Counted from the stretch's first letter, positions 7,102 through 14,944 are shown. The stretch: 18,427 bases of DNA from CAXSDR01 sp964236445 (GCA_964236445.1 CAXSDR010000082.1:1-18427); one strand, 5' to 3'. Program-made: numbers and translations. The notes: a model not told the origin generated them from the letters alone.

Positions 7102-8882
7102 CACCAGAGCGCGGTGACGTCACCCCGCCTGGTGCCGTGGCGCGGGGGACCAGCGGGACCTCCGACGAACGCGGGCTCGTCGCGGCGCTCTGCGCGGGCC
7201 TGCGCATCGTCCTCGCGATCACCGACGACGACGGGGTGTGCCACCAGGCGTACGGCGCCGGCGTCGAGGGGCTGAGCCGCGACGACGTGGCCGGTAGATC
7301 ATTGCTGGAGCTGTTCGCCGCCACCGAGGTGGCAGACATCCTGCGGGCGGCGCTCGGCGGTTCGGTGGTGGCTCTGAAGCCGGTCGACCGGGACGGCGTG
7401 CCCTGGAACGTGCAGGCTGCGCCGCTCGCCGACGGTGCCGTGCTGATCGTGAGCAGGGGTGGTGACTGGGCCCGGGCCGACCAGGCCGAGCGCGAGCTCG
7501 GTGAGCACCGCAGGGCGCTGCTGGTGCAGCTGTTCGAGGTCGAGGAAGCGGCGCGCCAGCGGGTGGCGGCGCAGGTGCACGACGACACCATGCAGCTCCT
7601 GACGGCGGTCGCCATGCGGCTGCAGCTGTTGCGGCCGCGGCTGGTGCGTGACGATGTCCCGGCGGCCACGCTCGAGGAGCTGGCCGGAATCGATGTCGCC
7701 GTTGGTGCTGCTGTGGCGCGGCTGCGCAGCGTGCTGTTCGACCTCGAACCGAGCGCTCTCGCGTCGCACGGCATCGAGGCGGCGCTGCGCGACCTCGCCG
7801 CCGAGCGCTTCGTGGGCACCGGCTGCGACTGGCGCGTCGACGTCCAGATCGGGGAGGAGCCCGGCGAGCTGGTCGGCCGGGGAATCTATCGCGTCGCGCA
7901 GGAGGCGGTGTCCAACGTCGTACGCCATGCCCGCGCCGCGCACGTCACGCTGGAGCTGCGGTCGCTCGACGACGGCACCCGGCTACGCGTCATGGACGAC
8001 GGTGTCGGCATCGGGCACCTGCGGGCGCAGCCGGGGCATCTGGGGCTGGCCTCGATGCAGCAGCGGGTCGGTTCGCTCGGTGGCACGGTCACGGTCGTGG
8101 GTCAGCCGTCCGGAGGCACGCTCGTGCAGGCGTGGTTGCCGCGAACCCACGGGCTCGACCGCCTCGACATGCCGTCGCTGCGCCAGACGCTCACCGAGGT
8201 CCTCGCCACGCTCGATGTCGGTGTGATCCTGCTCGACCGTCACGACCGCTGCCTCTATGTCAACGACTCGGCCGGGCTGATGCTCGGCGAGGAGCCGACG
8301 TCCCTGATCGGCTCGGTCCTGGGGGGCGACCTCGACCGGGACACCCCGTTTCTGGTTGCCTTCCGCGCGGCGGTGCGCGACCAGCGGGTCGTCGCCGTCA
8401 CGGACTACTACCCGCGCTATGCCAAGGCGTTCACCTCACGCATCCACCCGTCGTCCTACGGAACCACGGTTCTCTTCCACGAGGTGCCCGGCGAGCAACG
8501 AGCGCGCGAGGAGCACGCCCGCCGCAGGCAGCTCGCCGCACTGGTGAGTGCGGTGGGCACCGCGCTCGTCAGCGCGACGGACCCGCAGCGCAGGCTGCTC
8601 GACGCCTGCGTGGCGCTGACGGAGGGCTGTCTGCTGGAGGAGGTCCAGGTTCTCGACGTCGACGGGCGATGCCTCGCCGGAGCGAGTGCGGCACCGTCGA
8701 CCCGGCCCACGAGTGACGACCAGCCGACCGCGGTCGAGGAGGTGGCGCTGCAGGTGGGCGGCCGCAGGGTGGGCGCGCTGCGCCTCGTCGGCGGGCGAGT
8801 CGAGCGACTCCTGGCGCGCCCGGCCGCGGCGGGGTTCGCGCTGGCGCTGGCACCGCCGCCGCCTGTCGGTGGCGCGACCTAG
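7098..8882 (+). CDS. Soluble sensor histidine kinase with extra C-terminal PAS and GAF-like domains
   Basis: This 594-residue kinase is the presumed partner of the overlapping response regulator. I see no membrane segment, so it should sense a cytoplasmic signal. An N-terminal PAS-like domain (about 28-120) is followed by a HisKA_3 dimerisation helix with the phospho-histidine H161 in QVHDDTMQ. Next is a HATPase domain: N-box N273 in AQEAVSNVVRHA, G1 box MDDGVGIG (299-306) and GHLGLASMQQR. Unusually the protein does not stop there. A second PAS-like domain (about 360-462: DVGVILLDRHDRCLYVNDSA), a charged helix, and a GAF-like module (about 490-585: RRLLDACVALTEGCLLEEV, then VGALRLVGG) come after the catalytic domain. 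The ligand is unknown. Its TAG stop (8880-8882) forms the first three bases of the uvrC -10 element. uvrC begins 9 bp later. Confidence 0.9.
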   Translation: MTPERGDVTPPGAVARGTSGTSDERGLVAALCAGLRIVLAITDDDGVCHQAYGAGVEGLSRDDVAGRSLLELFAATEVADILRAALGGSVVALKPVDRDGVPWNVQAAPLADGAVLIVSRGGDWARADQAERELGEHRRALLVQLFEVEEAARQRVAAQVHDDTMQLLTAVAMRLQLLRPRLVRDDVPAATLEELAGIDVAVGAAVARLRSVLFDLEPSALASHGIEAALRDLAAERFVGTGCDWRVDVQIGEEPGELVGRGIYRVAQEAVSNVVRHARAAHVTLELRSLDDGTRLRVMDDGVGIGHLRAQPGHLGLASMQQRVGSLGGTVTVVGQPSGGTLVQAWLPRTHGLDRLDMPSLRQTLTEVLATLDVGVILLDRHDRCLYVNDSAGLMLGEEPTSLIGSVLGGDLDRDTPFLVAFRAAVRDQRVVAVTDYYPRYAKAFTSRIHPSSYGTTVLFHEVPGEQRAREEHARRRQLAALVSAVGTALVSATDPQRRLLDACVALTEGCLLEEVQVLDVDGRCLAGASAAPSTRPTSDDQPTAVEEVALQVGGRRVGALRLVGGRVERLLARPAAAGFALALAPPPPVGGAT

Positions 8883-8885
8883 CAT
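8863..8885 (+). promoter_or_regulatory. RecA-independent DNA-damage promoter (PafBC type) of uvrC
   Basis: CTGTCGGTG (8863-8871), 8 nt, and TAGCAT (8880-8885) match the RecA-NDp consensus, tTGTCRgtg-N8-TAnnnT, and nearly duplicate the uvrA promoter. The element lies wholly within the last codons of the histidine kinase gene plus three bases, and its TAG is that gene's stop codon. The GTG of uvrC is 6 nt past the -10, so transcription should start at or next to the start codon. Confidence 0.8.
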
Positions 8886-8891
8886 CGAGGT

Positions 8892-10847
8892 GTGGCTGAC
8901 CCGTCGACCTACCGGCCCCGCCCCGGAGAGGTTCCCGACGGCCCCGGCGTCTACCGGTTCCGCGACGAGCACGGCCGCGTGATCTACGTCGGCAAGGCCA
9001 AGAGCCTGCGCAGTCGGCTCGGCAGCTACTTCCAGGACATCGCCGGTCTGCACCCGCGCACGCGCCAGATGGTGCTGTCGGCGGCGGCGGTCGACTGGAC
9101 CGTTGTCGCGACAGAGGTGGAGGCGCTGCAGCTCGAATACTCCTGGATCAAGGAGTTCGACCCCCGCTTCAACGTCCGCTACCGCGACGACAAGAGCTAT
9201 CCGAGCCTTGCCGTCACGCTCTACGAGGAGATTCCGCGGCTGCAGGTGATGCGGGGGCCGCGACGCAAGGGCGTGCGTTATTTCGGCCCTTACGCCCACG
9301 CCTGGGCGATCCGCGAGACCCTCGACCTGCTGCTGCGCGTCTTTCCTGCCCGCACCTGCAGCACCGGCGTGTTCAAGCGGGCGTCGCAGGTGGGTCGACC
9401 CTGCCTGCTCGGCTACATCGGCAAGTGCTCCGCGCCCTGCGTCGGTCGGGTCACGCCCGACGAGCACCGCCAGATCGTCGAGGACTTCTGCGACTTCATG
9501 GCGGGCTCGACGGCCAAGTTCACACGCCGGCTCGAGACCGAGATGCGAGCGGCGGCCACCGATCTCGACTTCGAGCGCGCGGCTCGGCTGCGCGACGACG
9601 TCGGGGCGCTGCGCCGGGCGATGGAGAAGAACGCCGTCGTGCTCCCGACGGACACCGACGCCGACGTGGTCGCCTTCGCCGAGGACGAACTCGAGGCCGC
9701 GGTTCAGGTCTTCCACGTGCGCGGGGGGCGGGTGCGGGGTCAGCGCGGCTTCGTGGTCGACAAGGTCGAGGAAGTCGATACCGCCGGGCTGGTCGAACGG
9801 TTCGTCGAGCAGTTCTATCTCGACGGCGGCAACGACGTGCCGCGCGAGGTCCTGGTCCCCGCACTGCCGACCGACCACGAGCTCGTGACGCAGCTGCTCT
9901 GCCTGGCCCGCGGTGCAGCGGTGGAGCTGCGCATCCCGCAGCGTGGCGACAAGCGCGCCCTGCACGAGACGGTCGCGCGCAACGCGGCGCAGTCGCTGGC
10001 GTTGCACAAGACCCGCCGCGCCAGCGACCTCACCACCCGCGGGCGGGCGTTGGAGGAGATCCAGGAGGCGCTCGGGCTGGCGCAGGCGCCGTTGCGCATC
10101 GAGTGCTACGACGTCTCGAACCTCATGGGCACCGACGTCGTGGCCTCCATGGTCGTCTTCGAGGACGGCCTCGCGCGCAAGTCCGAATACCGCCGCTTCG
10201 CGGTGCGCGGCCATGACGGCTTCGACGACACCGCAGCCCTCCACGAGGTGATCAGCCGCCGCTTCCGCCGTCATCTCGACGAGCGGGCCCGCACGGGCGA
10301 GCTCTCAGACGTGATCGATCCCGACACCGGGACGCCGCGCAAGTTCGCCTACGCCCCGCAGCTCGTCGTCGTCGACGGTGGCGCGCCGCAGGTCGCGGCG
10401 GCTCAGCGCGCGCTGGACGAGCTGGGCCTCGACGACATCGCGCTGTGCGGGCTCGCCAAGCGCCTCGAGGAAGTGTGGCTGCCGGGGGAGGACCACCCCG
10501 TCGTCCTGGCGCGCACGAGCGAGGGCCTCTATCTCCTGCAGCGCGTGCGTGACGAGGCACACCGCTTCGCCATCGCCTACCACCGCGCCAAGCGTGCCAG
10601 GTCGGTGACAGCCAGCGCGCTCGACGGCGTGGCCGGTCTGGGCGACGCGCGGCGCAAGGCGCTGCTGCGTCATTTCGGCTCCGTGAAGCGCCTCCGTGAG
10701 GCCTCCGCCGACGACATCGCGGGGCTGCCCGGTTTCGGCGTCAAGACCGCCCAGGCAGTGGTGGCTGCGCTCGGGGGCCCCGCGAGGGAAGTGCCGCCCG
10801 GGGCTGCCCCCTCCGACACGCCGACATCACCGGGTGCGATGCTCTGA
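8892..10847 (+). CDS. uvrC: Excinuclease ABC subunit C
   Basis: UvrC makes both cuts around a lesion once UvrB is in place. The 651-residue protein shows an N-terminal GIY-YIG nuclease domain (GVYRFRD at 19-25, VIYVGKAK at 30-37) for the 3' incision. Four cysteines (C156, C171, C179, C183) match those reported to bind an iron-sulfur cluster in E. coli UvrC. A UVR domain for UvrB contact lies near 200-240. The RNase H-like domain for the 5' incision has CYDVSNLMG with D407, LVVVDGGAPQ with D495, and RDEAHRFA with H557. Two helix-hairpin-helix motifs (about 578-630, ending PGFGVKTAQAVVAAL) bind DNA. GAGG lies only 1 nt before the GTG, too close for a ribosome site, while a -10 lies 6 nt upstream, so the start fits leaderless translation. 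Readthrough from the kinase gene is also possible. Confidence 0.98.
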   Translation: MADPSTYRPRPGEVPDGPGVYRFRDEHGRVIYVGKAKSLRSRLGSYFQDIAGLHPRTRQMVLSAAAVDWTVVATEVEALQLEYSWIKEFDPRFNVRYRDDKSYPSLAVTLYEEIPRLQVMRGPRRKGVRYFGPYAHAWAIRETLDLLLRVFPARTCSTGVFKRASQVGRPCLLGYIGKCSAPCVGRVTPDEHRQIVEDFCDFMAGSTAKFTRRLETEMRAAATDLDFERAARLRDDVGALRRAMEKNAVVLPTDTDADVVAFAEDELEAAVQVFHVRGGRVRGQRGFVVDKVEEVDTAGLVERFVEQFYLDGGNDVPREVLVPALPTDHELVTQLLCLARGAAVELRIPQRGDKRALHETVARNAAQSLALHKTRRASDLTTRGRALEEIQEALGLAQAPLRIECYDVSNLMGTDVVASMVVFEDGLARKSEYRRFAVRGHDGFDDTAALHEVISRRFRRHLDERARTGELSDVIDPDTGTPRKFAYAPQLVVVDGGAPQVAAAQRALDELGLDDIALCGLAKRLEEVWLPGEDHPVVLARTSEGLYLLQRVRDEAHRFAIAYHRAKRARSVTASALDGVAGLGDARRKALLRHFGSVKRLREASADDIAGLPGFGVKTAQAVVAALGGPAREVPPGAAPSDTPTSPGAML

Positions 10848-10867
10848 CCCGAACCTTGGGGGCACCT

Positions 10868-11767
10868 GTGAGCGCAGCAGCTGGGAAGCCGGGCGACGGT
10901 GACGCTCCCGTGCCCGAGTTCTCCGTCATCACCGGCATGTCGGGCGCCGGTCGCAGCACCGCAGCAGACGCCCTGGAAGACCTCGGCTGGTACGTTGTGG
11001 ACAACCTCCCGCCCTCGCTGCTGCCGCGCCTTGCCGAGCTGGGCGGACGTCCGGGTGACCCCGTGTCGCGGATCGCGGTGGTGGTCGACGTACGAAGCCT
11101 CGCGTTCTTCACCGACTGGACCGTGGCCCTCGACGAGCTGGCAGCCATGGGCATCGCGCGGCGGACCGTTTTCCTCGAAGCCGCGGATGACGTCCTGGTG
11201 CGTCGCTTCGAGGCCGTACGCCGACCGCACCCCTTGCAGGGCGGCGGCCGGATCCTCGACGGCATCAGTGCCGAGCGCGAACTGCTCGGCGAGCTGCGCG
11301 ACGGCGCCGACGTGGTCATCGACACGACGGCGCTCAACGTCCACCAGCTCGCCACCCGCATCGCGTCCACCTTCTCGGGCGAAGGTGTTCCGGGACTGCG
11401 CGCCACGGTGATGAGCTTCGGCTACAAGTACGGCCTGCCGGTGGACGCCGACCTGGTGGTCGACTGCCGCTTCCTGCCCAACCCGCACTGGCTGCCCGAC
11501 CTGCGGCCGCTGACCGGTCGTGACGAGTCCGTGCGCGACTACGTCCTCGGCCAGCCCGGCGCCCTTCCGCTCGTGAACGGTTTTGCCGACCTGCTCGAGA
11601 TCATCGCCACCGGTTACGAGCGGGAGGGCAAGCGCTACGTCACCGTCGCGGTCGGCTGCACCGGCGGCAAGCACCGGTCGGTGGCGATCGCCGAGGCGCT
11701 GGCCACGCGGCTGTCCGGTGACGGCATGCAGACGTCGGTGGTGCACCGCGACCTGGGTCGAGAGTGA
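10868..11767 (+). CDS. rapZ: RapZ/YvcJ-family nucleotide-binding protein
   Basis: This is a 299-residue P-loop protein of the family that includes E. coli RapZ, an RNA adaptor controlling glmS, and Bacillus YvcJ. Its role in actinobacteria is poorly defined, and no small-RNA partner is visible here. The N-terminal P-loop is GMSGAGRST (23-31), with arginine R29 where the classical Walker A has lysine. DLGWYVVDNLPPSLLPRL follows. The C-terminal half has the family blocks SFGYKYGLP, DCRFLPNPHW, LRPLTG, RDYVL and AVGCTGGKHRSVAIAE. I prefer GTG 10868 (GGGGG 5 nt upstream) over TTG 10856, which adds four residues. It starts 20 bp after uvrC, so cotranscription is likely. Its TGA overlaps the next GTG (GTGA). 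Confidence 0.95.
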   Translation: MSAAAGKPGDGDAPVPEFSVITGMSGAGRSTAADALEDLGWYVVDNLPPSLLPRLAELGGRPGDPVSRIAVVVDVRSLAFFTDWTVALDELAAMGIARRTVFLEAADDVLVRRFEAVRRPHPLQGGGRILDGISAERELLGELRDGADVVIDTTALNVHQLATRIASTFSGEGVPGLRATVMSFGYKYGLPVDADLVVDCRFLPNPHWLPDLRPLTGRDESVRDYVLGQPGALPLVNGFADLLEIIATGYEREGKRYVTVAVGCTGGKHRSVAIAEALATRLSGDGMQTSVVHRDLGRE

Positions 11768-12762
11768 GCGCGGCCAGCCCGCCGAGCCTCCTCGCCGTCT
11801 CTGACGTCATCGACCCCCGGTTGACGGGGCCTCGTGTGGTCGCCTTCGGTGGCGGCCACGGGCTCGCGGCTTCGCTGCGCGCGCTTCGCACCGTGACACG
11901 CCGGCTGACCGCGGTCGTCACCGTCGCCGACGACGGCGGTTCCAGCGGCCGGCTGCGGTCCGAGCTCGGGGTCCTGCCTCCCGGAGACCTGCGCATGGCG
12001 CTCGCTGCCCTGTGTCGCGACGACGACTGGGGCCGCACCTGGAGTGAGGTCGTGCAGCACCGGTTCGTGGGCAACGGCGAGCTCAGTGGTCATGCTGTCG
12101 GCAACCTGCTCATCGTCGCGCTGTGGGAACGGCTCGACGGTGACATCGTCGCCGCGCTCGACTGGATGGGGCGCCTGCTCGGCTGCGAGGGACGCGTGCT
12201 GCCCATGGCCGAGGTGCCGCTCGACATCGCCGCGACGGTTCTGGGCGCCGACCCCTCCTCGCCGGACGCCGTGACGACGGTGCGGGGCCAGGTCGCGGCT
12301 GCCACGACCCCGGGCCGCGTCCTGGCGATCGAGCTCGCACCTCAGGACCCTCCGGCATGTGCGGAGGCGGTGGCCGCGGTGAGGGCGGCCGACTGGGTGG
12401 TGCTCGGTCCCGGCTCCTGGTTCACGAGCGTGCTGCCGCATCTGCTCGTGCCCGATCTCGCCGCCGCGCTCGTGCAGACATCCGCTCGGCGTTGCCTCTC
12501 GCTGAATCTGGCACAGCAGGTGGGGGAGACCGGCGGGTTCAGCCCTGAGGCCCATCTCGAGGTGCTGTTGGCGCACGCTCCTGAGCTGAGGTTCGACGTG
12601 GTGCTTGCCGACCCGACTACCGTGTCGGACCATGGCGCTCTCCTCGATGTCGCGGCGACGATGGGTGCCCGCGTGGTGCTCGCCGATGTCGCCTCCCGCG
12701 ACGGCACCCCGCGTCATGACGTGGCCCGACTTGCACACGCTTATCAATCCATCCTGACGTGA
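11764..12762 (+). CDS. yvcK: YvcK/CofD-like protein (gluconeogenesis and cell-wall related)
   Basis: This is a 332-residue member of the YvcK (UPF0052, CofD-like) family. In Bacillus, YvcK binds UDP-sugars and is needed for growth and cell shape on gluconeogenic carbon. The mycobacterial homologue, CuvA, acts in cell-wall metabolism. Motifs include VVAFGGGHGLAASLRAL (about 25-41), VTVADDGGSSGRLR (about 53-66), PPGDLRMALAAL, SGHAVGNLLIVAL and the later WVVLGPGSWFTSVLPHLLV. It is the central gene of the widespread rapZ-yvcK-whiA trio, and its GTG overlaps the rapZ stop by 4 nt, indicating translational coupling. The 64-bp gap to whiA holds no clear terminator. The identification is firm; the biochemical role in this organism is inferred from relatives. 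Confidence 0.95.
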   Translation: MSAASPPSLLAVSDVIDPRLTGPRVVAFGGGHGLAASLRALRTVTRRLTAVVTVADDGGSSGRLRSELGVLPPGDLRMALAALCRDDDWGRTWSEVVQHRFVGNGELSGHAVGNLLIVALWERLDGDIVAALDWMGRLLGCEGRVLPMAEVPLDIAATVLGADPSSPDAVTTVRGQVAAATTPGRVLAIELAPQDPPACAEAVAAVRAADWVVLGPGSWFTSVLPHLLVPDLAAALVQTSARRCLSLNLAQQVGETGGFSPEAHLEVLLAHAPELRFDVVLADPTTVSDHGALLDVAATMGARVVLADVASRDGTPRHDVARLAHAYQSILT

Positions 12763-12826
12763 GAAACGTGGGTTCCCCGGTGCCCGGACGACGCAACAGC
12801 TCCTTCCGCAACGTGACGAGCCACTC

Positions 12827-13831
12827 ATGGCGATGACGGCTTCGGTCAAGGACGAGATGAGCCGGCTCGTCATCACGAGACCGAGCTGCCGCAAGGCCGA
12901 GGTGTCCACGCTGCTGCGTTTCGCCGGCGGCCTGCACATCGTCGACGGTCACATCGTCGTCGAGGCCGAGCTCGACACCGGATCGGTGGCACGACGGTTG
13001 CGCAAGGAGATCCAAGAGGTCTACGGGCACTCCTCCGAGTTGTCCGTCGTGGCTCCCGGAGGGCTGCGCCGTGGGGCGCGCTACGTCCTGCGCGTGGTGC
13101 GTGACGGCGAGGCACTGGCGCGCCAGACCGGCCTGCTCGACGGCCGGGGCCGGCCGGTGCGCGGGCTGCCGGCGCAGGTCGTCTCCGGTGCCGTCTGCGA
13201 CGCGGAAGCCGCGTGGCGAGGGGCTTTTCTCGCTCACGGCTCGCTGACCGAGCCCGGGCGCTCGTCATCGCTCGAGGTCACCTGCCCCGGTCCCGAGGCG
13301 GCCCTCGCCCTCGTTGGAGCGGCCCGGCGCCTCGGCATCACCGCCAAGGCGCGCGAGGTCCGCGGTGTCGACCGCGTGGTCGTCCGCGACGGCGACGCGA
13401 TCGGCGCGCTGCTCACCCGGCTCGGGGCCCACGCCAGCCTGATGGCGTGGGAGGAGCGACGCATGCGCCGCGAGGTCCGCGCCACCGCGAACCGCCTCGC
13501 GAACTTCGACGACGCCAACCTGCGCCGTTCGGCGAGGGCCGCTGTCGCCGCGGGCGCGCGGGTTGCCCGGGCGCTCGAGATCCTCGGTGACGATGTCCCC
13601 GAGCACCTGCGCACTGCCGGACTGTTGCGCGTGCAGCACAAGCAGGCCAGTCTGGAGGAGCTCGGCGCGCTGTCCGAGCCGCCGATGACCAAGGACGCCG
13701 TGGCAGGACGCATCCGTCGGCTGCTGGCCATGGCCGACAAGCGCGCGGTCGACGAGGGGATCCCCGGCACCGAGTCCGATCTCGACCAGGAGACCGTGGC
13801 CGCGCTCCGCTCCCTCGATGCCCTGGACTGA
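12827..13831 (+). CDS. whiA: WhiA-family sporulation/cell-division regulator
   Basis: WhiA is a DNA-binding protein that in Streptomyces works with WhiB to switch aerial hyphae to sporulation septation. It is also kept in non-sporulating Gram-positives, where it affects division. The 334-residue product has an N-terminal degenerate LAGLIDADG-like fold (about 1-215), including LLRFAGGLHIVDGHIVVEAELDTG, SGAVCDAEAAWRGAFLAHGS and EVTCPGPEAALAL. A C-terminal helix-turn-helix region carries NFDDANLRRSARAAVAAGARV, HKQASLEELGAL and LTKDAVAGRIRRLL. The ATG gives MAMTASVKDE, as in Streptomyces. The ribosome site is poor (GACGAG about 7 nt upstream). The second ATG, 6 nt in, is an alternative. Its presence does not prove that the organism sporulates. 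It ends just before the gap promoter. Confidence 0.97.
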   Translation: MAMTASVKDEMSRLVITRPSCRKAEVSTLLRFAGGLHIVDGHIVVEAELDTGSVARRLRKEIQEVYGHSSELSVVAPGGLRRGARYVLRVVRDGEALARQTGLLDGRGRPVRGLPAQVVSGAVCDAEAAWRGAFLAHGSLTEPGRSSSLEVTCPGPEAALALVGAARRLGITAKAREVRGVDRVVVRDGDAIGALLTRLGAHASLMAWEERRMRREVRATANRLANFDDANLRRSARAAVAAGARVARALEILGDDVPEHLRTAGLLRVQHKQASLEELGALSEPPMTKDAVAGRIRRLLAMADKRAVDEGIPGTESDLDQETVAALRSLDALD

Positions 13832-13850
13832 CCGGCGGGACAAACCGGTC
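13830..13850 (+). repeat. Inverted repeat between whiA stop and gap promoter
   Basis: GACCGG (13830-13835) and CCGGTC (13845-13850) are perfect inverted 6-bp arms around 9 nt. The repeat starts within the whiA stop codon and covers the probable -35 region of gap. It could be an operator for a glycolysis regulator or a weak terminator hairpin for whiA. No T-tract follows. Confidence 0.4.
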
Positions 13851-13867
13851 GCCAGCCGCGATAGGCT
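13837..13867 (+). promoter_or_regulatory. Probable gap promoter
   Basis: TAGGCT (13862-13867) fits the actinobacterial -10 consensus TAnnnT. GGGACA (13837-13842) is a plausible -35 with a long 19-nt spacer. A start near 13874 gives a leader of about 34 nt, ending in the GGGAG ribosome site of gap. The same TAGGCT hexamer precedes secG. Confidence 0.55.
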
Positions 13868-13907
13868 CACGACGAGGAAGCAACCGCTGGGATCAGGGAG
13901 CAAACAC

Positions 13908-14921
13908 GTGACTGTTCGGGTTGGCATCAACGGCTTCGGCCGCATCGGTCGCAACTTCTACCGCGCCATCCTGGCCTCGGGCGCCGACGTCGAGGTCGTG
14001 GGTGTGAACGACCTCACCGACAACCAGACGCTGGCCCACCTGCTGAAGTACGACAGCATCCTTGGTCGCCTCGGTGGCGGCGAGACCAGCGTCTCCTTCG
14101 ACGAGGACTACCTCATCGTGGGCGACACCAAGATCCGTGCGCTCGCCGAGCGCGACCCCGCCGCGCTGCCCTGGGGCGACCTGGGCGCCGACGTGGTCAT
14201 CGAGTCCACCGGGCGCTTCACCACCGCTGCCGACGCCGGCAAGCACCTCGCCGGCGGAGCCAAGAAGGTCATCATCTCCGCGCCCGCCAAGGACGAGGAC
14301 ATCACGATCGTCATGGGCGTCAACGACGGCGCCTATGACCCCGCAACGCACAACATCATCAGCAACGCCTCCTGCACGACCAACTGCCTCGGCCCGATGG
14401 CCAAGGTGCTGCTCGAGGAGTTCGGGATCGTCAAGGGCCTGATGACGACGATTCACGCCTACACGAACGACCAGGTCATCCTCGACTTCCCGCACAAGGA
14501 CCTGCGTCGCGCGCGTGCCGCCGCGCTCAACTTGATCCCGACCACGACCGGTGCAGCCAAGGCCATCGCCCTTGTCCTTCCTGAGCTCAAGGGAAAGCTC
14601 GACGGCTATGCCATGCGCGTGCCGGTCCCGACGGGCTCGGCGACCGACCTGACCGTGCAGCTGGGCCGCGAGGTCACCAAGGCCGAGGTCAACGCCGCGA
14701 TGAAGAAGGCCTCCGAGGGGTCGCTCAAGGGCTACCTCACCTACACCGAAGACCCCATCGTCTCCAGCGACATCGTGACCGACCCGTCCTCGTGCATCTT
14801 CGACGCGTCGCTCACCAACGTCACTGGTGACCTGGTCAAGGTTCTCGGCTGGTACGACAACGAGTGGGGTTACTCCAACCGCCTCGTGGACCTGTCCGTG
14901 CTCGTCGGCAGCTCGCTCTAG
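13908..14921 (+). CDS. gap: Type I glyceraldehyde-3-phosphate dehydrogenase
   Basis: This enzyme catalyses NAD-dependent oxidation and phosphorylation of glyceraldehyde 3-phosphate to 1,3-bisphosphoglycerate in cytosolic glycolysis. The 337-residue length is normal. The Rossmann motif RVGINGFGRIGRNFYRA opens the protein. The catalytic cysteine is C156 in SNASCTTNCLGP, paired with H183 in TIHAYTNDQ. RRARAAALNLIPTTTGAAKA and WYDNEWGYSNR complete the phosphate and nicotinamide sites. I chose GTG 13908 because it gives VTVRVGINGF with GGGAG 7 nt upstream. The frame stays open further upstream, but that stretch is the end of whiA read in another frame. It heads the gap-pgk-tpiA cluster, with its own promoter and a strong hairpin after its stop. 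Confidence 0.98.
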   Translation: MTVRVGINGFGRIGRNFYRAILASGADVEVVGVNDLTDNQTLAHLLKYDSILGRLGGGETSVSFDEDYLIVGDTKIRALAERDPAALPWGDLGADVVIESTGRFTTAADAGKHLAGGAKKVIISAPAKDEDITIVMGVNDGAYDPATHNIISNASCTTNCLGPMAKVLLEEFGIVKGLMTTIHAYTNDQVILDFPHKDLRRARAAALNLIPTTTGAAKAIALVLPELKGKLDGYAMRVPVPTGSATDLTVQLGREVTKAEVNAAMKKASEGSLKGYLTYTEDPIVSSDIVTDPSSCIFDASLTNVTGDLVKVLGWYDNEWGYSNRLVDLSVLVGSSL

Positions 14922-14944
14922 CCCTGTCCGCTGCACTTCCCAGC

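Noticed and set aside
10838..10843. GATGCT at the end of uvrC as a -10 for rapZ
   Set aside because: It lacks the first T of TAnnnT, has no good -35, and the 20-bp gap to rapZ is well explained by cotranscription with uvrC.
12741..12750. AT-rich TTATCAATCC at the end of yvcK as a whiA promoter
   Set aside because: No hexamer fits TAnnnT with a reasonable -35 upstream, and it codes for normal YvcK residues (AYQSI).
14015..14023. Minus-strand TTGTCGGTG inside gap
   Set aside because: The correctly spaced hexamer is CACACC, not a -10, and no minus-strand gene follows.
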